Below, piece after piece: positions 8,715 through 18,638 of a stretch of DNA of 64,000 nt. The DNA comes from Hyphomicrobium zavarzinii ATCC 27496 (GTDB lineage Bacteria; Pseudomonadota; Alphaproteobacteria; Rhizobiales; Hyphomicrobiaceae). Location of the stretch: positions 62,001 to 126,000 of the forward strand of contig NZ_KB911258.1 in NCBI RefSeq assembly GCF_000383415.1, written 5' to 3'. Numbering within the stretch: the stretch's first letter is position 1; every line of letters starts with the position of its first letter. The notes beneath the pieces are model-generated. The model saw only the letters and a list, made by a program, of their open reading frames with translations. It was not told the DNA's origin and did no database searches. Both the position numbers and the translations under genes were made by a program.

Positions 8715-8734
8715 GCCCTGAAGAGAAGGACGCC

Positions 8735-9541
8735 CTAGGCGTCCGCGCCGTTTCTTGGCGTGCACATCGAGCGCTTGCCGCCAGCCTTGATGAAGGCCAC
8801 GATTTCCATCACCGTCGCGTGGTCCTTGAACTCGTCGGCCACGTCGGCCACGCGCTCGAGAAGCGTGCCTTCCTGCGCGAACAGAAGACGGTAGGCGCGC
8901 CGCAGGTCGTGGATCTCGCTGCGCGAGAAGCCGCGCCGCTGTAGCCCCACGATGTTGAGGCCGGAGAGGTAGGCGCGATTGCCGAGCGCCATGCCGTAGG
9001 GGATGAGATCCTGCTCGAGGCCGCTCATTCCGCCGAGGAAGGCGTGTTGGCCCACGCGGGCGAACTGGATCACGGCCGCGCCCCCGCCGATGATGACGAA
9101 GTCGCCGACCTCGACGTGCCCGGCAAGCATCACGTTGTTCGAGAGGATGACGTTGTTGCCCACGGTGCAGTCATGGCCCACGTGAGAGTTCGCGAGGAAC
9201 GCGCACGAGTTGCCGACCACTGTCTTGAGCCCGCCGCCTTCCGTGCCGGGGTTCATCGTCACCCCTTCACGGATCAGGCAATCGGTGCCGACCTCGAGGG
9301 TCGAGGCCTCGCCCTTGTATTTGAGATCCTGCGGCTGGTGCCCGATGGACGCGAACGGGAAGATGCGGGTCCGTGCGCCGATCGTCGTGCGCCCGGTCAC
9401 CACCACATGGCTCTGAAGCTCGACGCCTTCTCCGAGCGTGACGTTCGCGCCGACCACCGAGAACGGCCCGATCGTCACGCCGTCCGCGATCCGGGCCCCG
9501 TCCTCGACGATCGCGCTGGGGTGTATCCTGGTCTCAGCCAT
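8735..9541 (-). CDS. lpxA: Acyl-ACP--UDP-N-acetylglucosamine O-acyltransferase LpxA
   Basis: 268 residues. Left-handed beta-helix hexapeptide repeats fill residues 5-190 (for example [20 protein letters not shown]). The catalytic His is His123 in the [13 protein letters not shown] block, matching His125 of E. coli. The C-terminal helical part ([23 protein letters not shown]) is typical. LpxA makes the first acyl transfer of lipid A synthesis. Its start overlaps the end of fabZ by 8 bp. The stop codon sits in the loop of a 7-bp inverted repeat (8728-8734 and 8738-8744), and the operon ends here: lpxI and lpxB, which often follow, are absent. Confidence 0.96.
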   Translation of the reverse strand: MAETRIHPSAIVEDGARIADGVTIGPFSVVGANVTLGEGVELQSHVVVTGRTTIGARTRIFPFASIGHQPQDLKYKGEASTLEVGTDCLIREGVTMNPGTEGGGLKTVVGNSCAFLANSHVGHDCTVGNNVILSNNVMLAGHVEVGDFVIIGGGAAVIQFARVGQHAFLGGMSGLEQDLIPYGMALGNRAYLSGLNIVGLQRRGFSRSEIHDLRRAYRLLFAQEGTLLERVADVADEFKDHATVMEIVAFIKAGGKRSMCTPRNGADA

Positions 9542-10043
9542 TCTTGCTCGCCGCGAACGCCCGAGCCTCTGCGGTGTCGGCGAGCATGGCGCTGATCTCC
9601 GCCTCTGCCACCGTGTGACCGTCCACCTTCGCCTCGCCGTAGAAGCGCCAGACGCGGCCGCGGTTCCGGATCTTTCTCACGTGGTAGTGCAGCTGATCGC
9701 CCGGCAGCACCGGCTTGCGGAACTTGGCCTTGTCGATGGCCATGAAATACACGAGCTCGGTCTTGTAGTCCTCGCCCAGGCTGTGCACGCAGAGCGCGCC
9801 CGCCGTCTGCGCGAGGCCTTCGATGATCAGCACGCCCGGCATGACCGGATACTGGGGAAAGTGCCCCTGGAAGAACGGCTCGTTGATCGTGACGTTCTTT
9901 ATTCCCACGCACGTCTCATCGCCGTTGATGTCGTAGATGCGATCGAGAAGAAGGAAGGGGTAGCGATGCGGCAGCAGCTTCAGGATCTTGCTGATATCCG
10001 CTGTCGTCGCTGAAGATTTCTTCGTCGCGTCGTCCATCCCCAT
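9534..10043 (-). CDS. fabZ: 3-hydroxyacyl-ACP dehydratase FabZ
   Basis: 169 residues. The hot-dog fold motifs are clear: [12 protein letters not shown] near residue 24, the GHFP motif with catalytic His61, and [11 protein letters not shown] with catalytic Glu75. FabZ dehydrates 3-hydroxyacyl-ACP in fatty acid elongation and so competes with LpxA and LpxD for 3-hydroxyacyl-ACP; clustering of the three is the norm. An alternative start two codons downstream (Met3) is possible. Compared with E. coli FabZ it has an extra N-terminal stretch of about 15 residues. Confidence 0.96.
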   Translation of the reverse strand: MGMDDATKKSSATTADISKILKLLPHRYPFLLLDRIYDINGDETCVGIKNVTINEPFFQGHFPQYPVMPGVLIIEGLAQTAGALCVHSLGEDYKTELVYFMAIDKAKFRKPVLPGDQLHYHVRKIRNRGRVWRFYGEAKVDGHTVAEAEISAMLADTAEARAFAASKNG

Positions 10044-10101
10044 TACACTCCTTTTTGCCCAACCGGTCTCGACTCTGGCGAGGGCATTCGATCCAAAAAT
10101 T

Positions 10102-11160
10102 TCAGGTGCTGCTCGCGTCGTCGTCGGGGCGATCCCCGCCGCGCTTTGCGAGCCGCGTTACGGCGGCCACTTCACGCGCCCATTGCTTGAAAGGTCGCGC
10201 GGGAGTACCCGCCAGCACAGCTCCCGGCGGAACATCGTCCTTCGGATGAGAGCCGCCTGCGATTTGCGCTCCGTTGCCGATCTTGATGTGTCCGACAGCG
10301 CCGGACTGACCGCCCATGACGACGTAGTCACCGAGTTCGGTCGATCCCGAAATACCGACCTGCCCGACAATCACGCAATGGCGCCCGATGACTACGTTGT
10401 GCCCGATCTGGACGAGATTATCAATTTTCGTCCCCTCACCAATGATGGTATCCTTAAGCGCCCCGCGATCGACGGTTGAATTTGCTCCAATCTCGACGTT
10501 GTCCTGGATAATGACCCGCCCGACCTGCGGCACTTTGAGGTGCCCCTGGGCGCCCATCGCGAAGCCGAAGCCGTCCTGTCCGATCCTCACGCCCGCGTGC
10601 AGAATGACCCGGTCTCCGATCAGGGCATGCATCACGGATGTAAGCGGGCCGATGTAGCAGTCACGGCCGATCGAGACCCGGTAGCCGACCACGGCACCGG
10701 CGGCAATGCGGCTTCCCCGCCCGATCCTGGCCTCGGGGCCGATGATGGCGCCTGGCTCGATCTCGGCCCCATCCTCGATCTGCGCCGAGCGAGAGATGCG
10801 CTGCTCCTCGCCCGCCCCGGCCGCCTTGCTGCGGATAGCTTCCGGATAGAAGAGCCCGAGCGCCATTGCGAACGAGCGGTAGGGAGACTTGACGATGAGC
10901 GGGATGGTATGCGCTGGCACGCGATCGGCGAACTGCGCGGAGACCAGGCACGCCCCCGCCTGCGTCGCGAGAAGCTGGGGCAGATACTTGCGGTTCTCGA
11001 AGAACGAGAGGTGACGTGGTGAGGCCTCGGAGAGCGGCTGCACGCTGTCGACCTTACGCGTCTTGGCCGCGTCGTCGCCCCGCACCTCAGCCTGAACCGC
11101 CGCAGCGATCTCAGCCAGCGTGAAGGGCCCGGCGTTATGGAAGAAACCGGGGTGGTTCAT
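10102..11160 (-). CDS. lpxD: UDP-3-O-(3-hydroxyacyl)glucosamine N-acyltransferase LpxD
   Basis: 352 residues from the ATG that gives the usual N-terminus ([18 protein letters not shown]). An N-terminal uridine-binding domain (about 1-105) is followed by hexapeptide repeats (110-290) and a short C-terminal helix. The [12 protein letters not shown] block contains the catalytic His equivalent to His239 of E. coli. LpxD carries out the second acylation of lipid A. It lies between bamA and fabZ in the standard order. Confidence 0.95.
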   Translation of the reverse strand: MNHPGFFHNAGPFTLAEIAAAVQAEVRGDDAAKTRKVDSVQPLSEASPRHLSFFENRKYLPQLLATQAGACLVSAQFADRVPAHTIPLIVKSPYRSFAMALGLFYPEAIRSKAAGAGEEQRISRSAQIEDGAEIEPGAIIGPEARIGRGSRIAAGAVVGYRVSIGRDCYIGPLTSVMHALIGDRVILHAGVRIGQDGFGFAMGAQGHLKVPQVGRVIIQDNVEIGANSTVDRGALKDTIIGEGTKIDNLVQIGHNVVIGRHCVIVGQVGISGSTELGDYVVMGGQSGAVGHIKIGNGAQIAGGSHPKDDVPPGAVLAGTPARPFKQWAREVAAVTRLAKRGGDRPDDDASST

Positions 11161-11544
11161 GGCGTGTGGACCTCGATAACCTAGATCTCGATCGCTTCGG
11201 ATGCCGCTGGCCCGGAGCGTGACTTGAGGGCGCTCTCGCGAGTGGCCCGGCAGGGATGACGCGGCGGCACGGGACGTCCGGTGCGCGCCGGATACTCGAA
11301 GTTGGGCCCCGGTTTTCCGACAAAAAGCGCGCTTTAACAAGCGCCAGGGCCGGGAGAAGCGCGCCAATTCAGCGGAAAACCCGACGGAGGCGGCCGGCGG
11401 CCCAAATCTCAAAGCCCACGGCATACACCCCGTAAACAGGCCGCCAAGGGCGAGACCTATGCAACGAAGAGGAGGGGCTGAGGGGGGGGCCCAAAAGGAA
11501 ACGCCGCGCAGAGCGCGGCGTCGCCTTCAAGATGGGTATGTCTC
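11161..11544. other. Intergenic region between bamA and lpxD
   Basis: 384 bp without a convincing gene, on the bamA-to-lpxD path. It contains a strong hairpin near the bamA stop (listed separately). The remainder could hold a promoter for lpxD-fabZ-lpxA, but no clear -35/-10 pair was identified by eye. Confidence 0.5.
11502..11520 (-). terminator. Hairpin downstream of bamA
   Basis: Perfect 8-bp stem CGCCGCGC / GCGCGGCG with a 3-nt loop, 25 bp past the bamA stop. On the minus strand it is followed by TTTCCTTTTGGG, a broken T-rich stretch, so it resembles an intrinsic terminator with a weak U-tract. It may only attenuate before lpxD. Confidence 0.55.
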
Positions 11545-13911
11545 TTAGAACTTGGTCGAAGCGCCGAAGCGGAAGAACTGTTCCTCGTCGTACTTCTCTT
11601 TGGTGAGCGCCTTCGCGAAGTCCATGCGGATCGGGCCAACCGGCGAGTTCCACATGATGCTGGCGCCGACCGACGAGCGGATCGAGGAGTCGTCCGCGAG
11701 ATCGATTTGACCAGCAGCATCCATTTTTTTAGCCAAGTCGTTGGCATTAAACAGCGAGCCAGCGTCCGCGAACACCGCGCCCGAAAGGCCAAGGTCGTCC
11801 GGAATGAAGGGCAGGGGGAAGCGGATTTCGGCCGTCGATGCCCAGAAGGTCGTACCGCCAATCGCGTCCCGACCCGAGCTGGCCAGATCGCGCGGACCGA
11901 AGCCGCCCCGATCGAAACCGCGGATCGTCTCACCGCCGCGATAGTAGAGGTCCGTCAGACGGATGTCGTCGCCACCCCAGCCTTCGATGTGGCCGCCGAT
12001 AACACGGCCAACAAAGGTGATCTTCTCGGAGATCGGATAGTAAGCGCGGCCTTCACCGTTGACGCGGACGTACTGAACGTCGCCGCCAAGACCAGCCATA
12101 TCAGTCGAAACCTGCAGATAGTAGCCGCTGGTCGGGTTCTTTGGATGGTTGCGCTTGTCGTAGGTAAGCGAGGTACCGAACGAGGAGGTGAGCGAGTCTT
12201 CGCCGCGTGTCCTGATTTCCTCCATCACGAGCTTGGAGACACGCGCTTCGTACTTCGCCTCCACGTCGATGGTGCTGTAGTCGAGCGTGTAGCCCGTCTG
12301 CATCCAGAGGTTCTCGGAGAGCGGGAAGCCAAGGCGAACGGTGCCGCCGGTGCGCGTCGACGAGAAGCCCGACTCGTCCGTCTGATCGACTTCCTTATGG
12401 AAGAGATCGAAGCCGGCCGAGAGGTTGCGGTCGAGGAAGCGCGGCTCGGTGAACGAGAGGTCCACCTGCATACGCTCCAGAGAGCCCGCCAGCTTGAGGC
12501 GCAGGAACTGGCCATTGCCGAGCAGGTTGCGCTCGCTGATGCTGACGTCGCCGATCACGCCTTCCGAGGTCGAGTAGCCGGCGCCGAACGAGAGTTCGCC
12601 GGTCGACTGCTCGACGAGATCCACGTCGAGCACGACGCGATCCTGTGCAGAGCCGGGACGGCGCTTGATATCGACGGACTTGAAGAAGCCGAGACCGTTG
12701 AGGCGCTTCTTGGCGCGGTCGACGAGCAGCGGGTTGTAAGCATCGCCCTCAGCGAGGCGGAACTCGCGGCGGATCACGTGATCCTTGGTGCGCAGGTTGC
12801 CGCTGATGTTGATGCGCTCGATGTAGATGCGCGGACCTTCATCGACGATGTAGGTGAGCGCGATCGTGCGCGTTGCGGGGTCCGGCACCGCGCGCGGACG
12901 CACGCGGGCGAAGGCAAAGCCCTGCTCGGCGGTGAGAAGCGTGAGCTTCTCTGCGCTCTTGTCGATGTCGGCGCCGTTATAGGTTTCGCCCTGATGGGTG
13001 AGCACCTCGCCGATCAGGCTCTGCGGATCGGCACCAGGAAGCGAGCTTTCGATCGTGACGTTGCCGAACGTATAGAGTTCGCCTTCGTCGATCGCGAAGT
13101 TCACGTAGAAGCCCGAGCCCTCACGATCCAGCTCTGCATTGGCTGCCACGACCCGCACATCCGCGTAGCCGTTCTTGAGGTAGAACTGGCGCAGAAGCTC
13201 GCGGTCTAGGTTCATACGATCGGGGTCGTAGATGCTCGTGCCCTTGAGGAAGTCGAACCAGCCGCTCTGAGTGGTCGAGACGATGTCGCGGAGCTGTGCG
13301 TCGGAGAAGGCGTGGTTGCCGACGAAGTTGACGCCCTGAACCTTGGTGGCGCCGCCTTCGTTGATCTCGAAGACCAGGTTCACGCGGCTCTGCTCGAGCT
13401 CGATGATCTTGGGCTCGACGGACGCGGCGAAGCGGCCCTGCCGGCGGTAGACGTCGAGAATGCGCTGCACGTCGCCCTGTACGCGGGCGCGGGTGTAGAC
13501 GGAGCGCGGCTTGAGCTGAACTTCGGCGCGCAGCGTGTCGGTGTCGACTTCGCTGTTACCTTCGAAGGCCACCTGATTAATGACCGGATTTTCGACGACG
13601 TAGATAACGACAGCCTGGCCGTCCTGATCGATCGAGACGTCTGCGAAAAGGCCCGTAGCGAAGAGAGCCTGCAGCGAGCGGTCGACCTTGCCGGCGTCAT
13701 AAGCCTCGCCGACGGAGAATTGGAGATAGGAGCGCACGGTCTCCGGCTCGACGCGCCGGTTTCCTTCCACGCGAATTTCTCGCACGACACCCTGCGCCTG
13801 CGCAGGGCTCGCCATAGTCACGAACTGCGTGACAAAAGCTGCAGGGGTTACTGCTGCCAGCCAAAAGAGGAGGCGCATTCCCCCCAATGACATGATCCGT
13901 AACTGCACCAT
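11545..13911 (-). CDS. bamA: Outer membrane protein assembly factor BamA
   Basis: About 788 residues from this start. Five POTRA domains (VVREIRVEGNRRVEPETVRSYL opens the first; others begin near NQVAFEGNSEVD, VQGVNFVGNHAFSD, FGNVTIES and IERINISGNLRTKDHVIRRE) precede the 16-strand barrel, with VRGFDRGGFGPRD close to the conserved VRGF/Y lid-lock motif and a terminal Phe. BamA inserts beta-barrel proteins into the outer membrane. The start is uncertain: Met at 13911, 13893 or 13878 are all possible, the last just ahead of the signal peptide (LLFWLAAVTPAAFVTQF, ending ASPAQAQ) with a GGGGGG stretch upstream. Confidence 0.94.
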   Translation of the reverse strand: MVQLRIMSLGGMRLLFWLAAVTPAAFVTQFVTMASPAQAQGVVREIRVEGNRRVEPETVRSYLQFSVGEAYDAGKVDRSLQALFATGLFADVSIDQDGQAVVIYVVENPVINQVAFEGNSEVDTDTLRAEVQLKPRSVYTRARVQGDVQRILDVYRRQGRFAASVEPKIIELEQSRVNLVFEINEGGATKVQGVNFVGNHAFSDAQLRDIVSTTQSGWFDFLKGTSIYDPDRMNLDRELLRQFYLKNGYADVRVVAANAELDREGSGFYVNFAIDEGELYTFGNVTIESSLPGADPQSLIGEVLTHQGETYNGADIDKSAEKLTLLTAEQGFAFARVRPRAVPDPATRTIALTYIVDEGPRIYIERINISGNLRTKDHVIRREFRLAEGDAYNPLLVDRAKKRLNGLGFFKSVDIKRRPGSAQDRVVLDVDLVEQSTGELSFGAGYSTSEGVIGDVSISERNLLGNGQFLRLKLAGSLERMQVDLSFTEPRFLDRNLSAGFDLFHKEVDQTDESGFSSTRTGGTVRLGFPLSENLWMQTGYTLDYSTIDVEAKYEARVSKLVMEEIRTRGEDSLTSSFGTSLTYDKRNHPKNPTSGYYLQVSTDMAGLGGDVQYVRVNGEGRAYYPISEKITFVGRVIGGHIEGWGGDDIRLTDLYYRGGETIRGFDRGGFGPRDLASSGRDAIGGTTFWASTAEIRFPLPFIPDDLGLSGAVFADAGSLFNANDLAKKMDAAGQIDLADDSSIRSSVGASIMWNSPVGPIRMDFAKALTKEKYDEEQFFRFGASTKF

Positions 13912-14160
13912 GTGCGGATCTGCCTCGCCTTTCTTGTGCCGATCCCCCTCGGCTCCTGAACCCGTCGGCAATGGTTCAGCGCCGTAGTCCCGTCGTGATC
14001 TTGTCCGAGGTTGATCCCCCGAATAAGCGACCCAAATCGGCGCAACAAATATCGAAGCCCCCAGCCTCGAATCGCGCCGCCTAAGCCGTTCACTTAGGCC
14101 ATTCTTAACAACTGGGTAAGAGGCTGGGAAGTGGCAAGTTTACGTCACTCAATTCAGATT

Positions 14161-15573
14161 CTAGCCGCCACCAAATAGCCACCTTTTCCCAAGGCGCATC
14201 AGGTCATTGAGGTTGACGAACACGACCAGCATCAAGACCACCGCGATGCCGATCTGGAAGCCGATCTCCTGCACGCGCTGGCTCAGCGGGCGGCGCCGGA
14301 TGGCCTCGATCGCGTAGAACACGAGATGACCGCCGTCCAGGACGGGAATCGGCAGCAAATTCAAAAGGCCGATGTTCGCGGAGATGAGGGCGGTCCAGCG
14401 CAGCAGCGGCTCCCAGCCGAGCTCGACGACACGGGCCGTGACCTCGGCCATCAGGATTGGGCCGCCAACCTGATCGGCCGACTGGCGCCGGGTGACGATG
14501 TCCGCGATGCCGGTGATCGTCTGAACGATGTTTGCATAGGTTTCGCGGATTCCCAGGCGAACGGCCTCCGGAAAGGAGACGGCGACCGGTTCCGGGCGAT
14601 CGGGTGCGACGCCGATCCGTCCGCGATCTACGGTTGTCCCGTCAGGCTGCTTGGTCTGGGTGGTCTCGGGAATCACGTCGACCGTCTGGGGCGTACCCTT
14701 ACGGTCGATGGTGAAGGCGAGGGAACGTCCGGCCGCGGGGCTCACCGCTGAGATCACGTCCTCGAACGAGTTGACGCGCGTCCCGTCGATGGCGACGATC
14801 ACGTCGCCTGCAGCAAAACCGGCCTTCGCGGCTGGCGAATCCGGGATGACGGCGCCGATCCGGGCCGGAATGTTGCGCCGGACACCGATGTCGCCGAGGC
14901 TGACCGTGACGCCGAGGTCGTCCTTGTGTTCGCGCATGGCGGGGTGCACGGGGAACGTCAGGCTCTTGCCGTCGCGATCGACGGTGACGGAGAGCGTCCG
15001 CCCACTGCTCGTGGTGACGATGCGAACGACATCGTCGAAATTCTCGATCGACCAGCCGTCGATTTCGGTGATGAGGTCGCCGGCTTTGAGGCCCGCCTTC
15101 TCGGCCGGCATGCCCGCGACCACCTCGTCGACGCGCGCGCTGACCATGGAGACGCCATAGGCTGCATTGACGCCGGTGTAGATGAGGGCCGCGATCAGGA
15201 AGTTCGCAGCCGGACCGGCGGCGACGACCAGCGCGCGCTTCCACACCGGCTTGCCGTGGAACGAGCCGGCCTGCTGCTCGGGGGAGAGTTCGACGGCGGT
15301 GCCGGGCTGGCTCGCCGCGTTGGCGTCATCCAGGAACTTGACGTAGCCGCCGAGCGGAATAGCCGCGATCCGCCACCGCGTTCCGTGGCGGTCGTAAAAT
15401 CCGAAAAGCTCACGCCCGAAGCCGATCGAGAAGGTCGTGACGGTGACCCCGCACCAGCGGGCCACGAGAAAATGGCCCAGCTCATGGAAGAATACGACCA
15501 CGCTGAGCACGAACAGGAAGCCGAGCCCCTGAAGGATCCACGTGAGAACCTGGCTGAGTAAGCCTTCCATCAT
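14161..15573 (-). CDS. rseP: Site-2 intramembrane metalloprotease RseP/MmpA
   Basis: 470 residues. The zinc-binding HELGH motif (His30, Glu31, His34) lies in the first transmembrane helix, and LLNLLPIPVLDGGH near residue 410 supplies the third ligand Asp (LDG motif). Two PDZ domains sit between the first and last helices (about 125-210 and 225-310), each with the carboxylate-binding GL(K/F)AGD pattern. RseP cleaves membrane-embedded anti-sigma factors and signal-peptide remnants. The gene lies between dxr and bamA in the usual cluster. Met2 (15570) is an equally possible start. Confidence 0.95.
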   Translation of the reverse strand: MMEGLLSQVLTWILQGLGFLFVLSVVVFFHELGHFLVARWCGVTVTTFSIGFGRELFGFYDRHGTRWRIAAIPLGGYVKFLDDANAASQPGTAVELSPEQQAGSFHGKPVWKRALVVAAGPAANFLIAALIYTGVNAAYGVSMVSARVDEVVAGMPAEKAGLKAGDLITEIDGWSIENFDDVVRIVTTSSGRTLSVTVDRDGKSLTFPVHPAMREHKDDLGVTVSLGDIGVRRNIPARIGAVIPDSPAAKAGFAAGDVIVAIDGTRVNSFEDVISAVSPAAGRSLAFTIDRKGTPQTVDVIPETTQTKQPDGTTVDRGRIGVAPDRPEPVAVSFPEAVRLGIRETYANIVQTITGIADIVTRRQSADQVGGPILMAEVTARVVELGWEPLLRWTALISANIGLLNLLPIPVLDGGHLVFYAIEAIRRRPLSQRVQEIGFQIGIAVVLMLVVFVNLNDLMRLGKRWLFGGG

Positions 15574-15648
15574 TCTGCTTAATTCCCGTTGCTTAAGTCG
15601 TGCGCACCCCGCTCCCGGCGGGGACCTTTTCCGGCCGCTTTGCGCAAT

Positions 15649-16902
15649 TTATCCCGGAAGCATCATCCGTGCCATGTTTCGCGCTTCGCCGTCGACGGCG
15701 AGCACGTCGTCCAGTGTATCGACACCATTAAAGAGACCCCGAGCTTCGGCCTTTTCAAGACAAGAGGCCACGGTGCTGGCGATTTCCAGGAAACCGATCC
15801 GCCGTTCGAGGAATGCGGTGACGGCTATCTCGTTGGCAGCGTTCAGAACAGCGGGCGCGGCGCCGCCGCGGCGAAGCGCCTCGATCGCGGTACCGAGCGC
15901 GGGGAAGCGGTCGAGATCCGGAGCCTCGAACGAGAGGCTGCCGAGTGTCACGAGATCGAGGCGGGAGACCGGCGTCGCAAGCCGCTCGGGCCAGGCGAGC
16001 GCCAGCGCGATCGGCGTGCGCATGTCCGGTTGCGAGAGCTGCGCCATGACCGAGCCGTCCTCGAGCATCACGAGGCAGTGCACCACGGATTGCGGATGCA
16101 CGATCGCCTCGAGCTGGTGCGCGCCGACTGGAAAAAGGTGGAACGCCTCGATCAGCTCCAGCCCCTTGTTCATGAGCGTCGCGGAATCGATGGTCACCTT
16201 CGCGCCCATCGACCAGTTGGGATGCTTGAGCGCCTCCTCCGGCGTCACGCGCGAAAGCCGTTCCTTGTCGAAAGTACGGAACGGCCCGCCAGAGGCCGTG
16301 AGGATGATCTTCTCGATGGAGCGGCCCGGCGTCTGCCCGATCGATTGAAAAGCGGCCGAGTGCTCGCTGTCCACCGGCAGCAGTTCCGCGCCGTGCTGTT
16401 CCACCTCGCGCAAAAAGATGTCGCCTGCGCAAACGAGGCATTCCTTGTTGGCGAGTGCCACGCGCGAACCCTGCCGCGCGGCGGCGAACGTGGGCCTGAG
16501 CCCTGCCGCACCAACGATGGCGGCCATCACGCAGTCGGCGGGCTCGAGCGCGGCGGCTTCGATGGCGGCGGCGCCGGCCGCGGCGCGAATACCCGTCCCG
16601 GAAAGCAGAGACTTGAGTTCGTCGTAATGAGCTTCCTCGCCGATGACCGCGATCTTCGCCCGATGCGTGATCGCAAGCTCGGCGAGACGGCGCGCATTGC
16701 ATTGCGCGGTCAGGGCCACGACGTCGAACTTCTCGGGATGGTGTCCGACGAGGTCGAGCGTGCTCTTGCCGATGGAGCCGGTGGCGCCGAGGATCGAGAT
16801 CCGCACTGGCCCGCCGGATGCGCTGAGCGCCGCCCGCGCAAGATCGCCAGGCCGGTCCTTACGGTCAGCCGCGCCGTTCGATACGCTGACCGCCTCGGCC
16901 AT
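15649..16902 (-). CDS. dxr: 1-deoxy-D-xylulose 5-phosphate reductoisomerase
   Basis: 417 residues. The NADPH-binding motif GATGSIGKSTLDLV begins at about residue 39, after an N-terminal extension of about 30 residues that is hydrophilic and may be partly untranslated. LANKECLVCAG and the TIDSATLMNKGLE block are active-site segments, and LVMLEDGSVMAQLSQPDMRTPI is conserved C-terminally. Dxr makes 2-C-methyl-D-erythritol 4-phosphate in the MEP isoprenoid pathway, which supplies the substrates for UppS encoded two genes upstream in the same operon. Confidence 0.96.
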   Translation of the reverse strand: MAEAVSVSNGAADRKDRPGDLARAALSASGGPVRISILGATGSIGKSTLDLVGHHPEKFDVVALTAQCNARRLAELAITHRAKIAVIGEEAHYDELKSLLSGTGIRAAAGAAAIEAAALEPADCVMAAIVGAAGLRPTFAAARQGSRVALANKECLVCAGDIFLREVEQHGAELLPVDSEHSAAFQSIGQTPGRSIEKIILTASGGPFRTFDKERLSRVTPEEALKHPNWSMGAKVTIDSATLMNKGLELIEAFHLFPVGAHQLEAIVHPQSVVHCLVMLEDGSVMAQLSQPDMRTPIALALAWPERLATPVSRLDLVTLGSLSFEAPDLDRFPALGTAIEALRRGGAAPAVLNAANEIAVTAFLERRIGFLEIASTVASCLEKAEARGLFNGVDTLDDVLAVDGEARNMARMMLPG

Positions 16903-16985
16903 GCTACGCCAGTCTCCATCCGTTGCGCGGACGCGTTATGCGTCACATCGGGTCATTCTACCAGCACAGGCCGGCGCCTGCCGCC

Positions 16986-17861
16986 TCATTCGCCGCCGAT
17001 CGGCAGCCCTGCCAAGAGCGCGCTCGCAGGCGCCTGTGGGTCGAGAAACAGCGCCGCCAGCGCGACAGCGACGGCCACAGTCACGAGACCGTCCATACGA
17101 TCCATGAAGCCGCCGTGCCCGGGGAGCAGTTGGCTCGCGTCCTTGACGTTGAAGGCCCTCTTCAGCGCCGATTCCGCAAGGTCTCCCGCCTGCGCGATGA
17201 GCCCCATGAGAACGCCTGCCGCTGCGAGGCCCAAAACCGGGCTTCCGATCACATACCCGAAGGTGCCAGCCGCGAGGCCCGCCGTCGTGATGCCTCCGAT
17301 GAGCCCGCTCCACGTCTTGTTGGGCGAGATCCGGGCGGCGAGACGCGGACCGCCGATCAGGCGCCCGAAGGCGTAGGCGGCCGTATCCGTCGCAGCGACC
17401 ACGAGCACGATGAACAGCACGGCATGGAACCCATTCGGTTCGTCGCCGCGAAGCCAGAGCAGCGCCACCGCCGGGAGCCCGGCATAGCCAACGCCCGCTG
17501 CGGACAAAATCGGGTGCCCGCCGAATTCGAGCGCGAGCACGATGATGGTGCCGATAAGAAGCACGGCGACGCCGAGCGCGGCGAACCCGAAGCTCGCGAG
17601 CGCGACGGCCGCGATGATGGAGAGGCCCTGCACGATCAGGCAGATGTCGATGCCCTCGCCACGCACGACACGGCACCATTCCCAGCTCATCACCAGCGCC
17701 ACGACGAGCACGAGCCCCGCGAACGGGAGCACGCCGGCCCAGGCGAGGCCGAAGGCGACGACAGCGAGCGCGATGGCCGACGCGGCTCTCGACCAGAGGT
17801 CGGAAGACTTGGGTGGTGGCGCGATGATCCGCGGTTCTGCAAGAGTTCCATCTTCTTCCAT
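16986..17861 (-). CDS. cdsA: Phosphatidate cytidylyltransferase CdsA
   Basis: 291 residues with seven or eight hydrophobic helices. The CDP-diglyceride synthetase signature is at the C-terminus: GDLAESALKRAFNVKDASQLLPGHGG, then FMDRMDGL. The enzyme makes CDP-diacylglycerol for phospholipid synthesis. It lies 12 bp downstream of uppS. The N-terminus (EEDGTLAEPRIIAPPPK) is a short cytoplasmic leader. Confidence 0.95.
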   Translation of the reverse strand: MEEDGTLAEPRIIAPPPKSSDLWSRAASAIALAVVAFGLAWAGVLPFAGLVLVVALVMSWEWCRVVRGEGIDICLIVQGLSIIAAVALASFGFAALGVAVLLIGTIIVLALEFGGHPILSAAGVGYAGLPAVALLWLRGDEPNGFHAVLFIVLVVAATDTAAYAFGRLIGGPRLAARISPNKTWSGLIGGITTAGLAAGTFGYVIGSPVLGLAAAGVLMGLIAQAGDLAESALKRAFNVKDASQLLPGHGGFMDRMDGLVTVAVAVALAALFLDPQAPASALLAGLPIGGE

Positions 17862-17873
17862 GCGGGCCGGCCT

Positions 17874-18638
17874 CTAAGCCGTCGACCGGCAGGGCAGGCC
17901 GCCGAACCGGCGCTCGCGCGCCTTGTACTGAGAGACGGCTTCCAGAAGCAGCTCGCGGCCGAAGTCGGGCCAGTAGGCATCAAGGAAGACGAACTCGGTG
18001 TAGGCGCACTGCCAAAGCAGGAAGTTGGAAAGACGGCATTCGCCGCTCGTGCGGACGAGAACGTCTGGGTCCGGAACGTCGCCGGTGTCGAGCGCGGCTG
18101 TGATCCGCTCCGGCGTGATGTCCGCAGGCGTGAGGCGTCCCGCGGCCACGTCCTCCGCCAGCCGGCGCGCGGCCCGCGTGATCTCGCTGCGCGCGCCGTA
18201 GTTGAAGGCGATGATCAAGGTCAGGCGCGTATTCTCGCGCGTTAGTTCGCACGCCTCGTCGATGAGGGCCTGCATCTCGGGATCGATGTTCTCCCGCTCG
18301 CCGATCACGCGGACGCGCACGTTGTTCTGATGCAGCTCCGCGAGATCGCAGCGGATGAAGCGCTTCATCAGCCCCATCAGGTCGTCGATCTCGGCCTGCG
18401 GGCGCGACCAGTTTTCCGAGGAGAAGCTGTAGAGGGTGAGATAGGGGATAGAGAGATCGATCGCCGCCTTCACCGTGCGCCGCACCGCCTCCACGCCTGA
18501 GCGATGTCCGAGTGCGCGGGGCAATCCGCGCTCCGCCGCCCACCGACCGTTGCCGTCCATGATGATAGCGACGTGCCGAGGCATGATTGCTGCGCTGGGC
18601 GTCGCCTCGGAGGATATCGATCTGTCTGCCACGGGCAT
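17874..18638 (-). CDS. uppS: Undecaprenyl diphosphate synthase UppS
   Basis: 254 residues. The cis-prenyltransferase motif [13 protein letters not shown] holds the catalytic Asp28, and [14 protein letters not shown] and [17 protein letters not shown] are conserved substrate-binding blocks. In most UppS the latter reads RTSGExRLSNF, as here. It makes the C55 lipid carrier for peptidoglycan and O-antigen. A second Met (18581, just before [10 protein letters not shown]) could be the true start; the first 18 residues are not conserved in the family. Confidence 0.95.
   Translation of the reverse strand: MPVADRSISSEATPSAAIMPRHVAIIMDGNGRWAAERGLPRALGHRSGVEAVRRTVKAAIDLSIPYLTLYSFSSENWSRPQAEIDDLMGLMKRFIRCDLAELHQNNVRVRVIGERENIDPEMQALIDEACELTRENTRLTLIIAFNYGARSEITRAARRLAEDVAAGRLTPADITPERITAALDTGDVPDPDVLVRTSGECRLSNFLLWQCAYTEFVFLDAYWPDFGRELLLEAVSQYKARERRFGGLPCRSTA

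Noticed and set aside
11707-13209. A 500-residue plus-strand frame opposite bamA.
   Set aside because: Lies wholly antisense to bamA and shows no domain; GC-rich reading artefact.
15589-17376. A 595-residue plus-strand frame opposite dxr and cdsA.
   Set aside because: Antisense to two conserved genes; Arg/His-rich and without motif.
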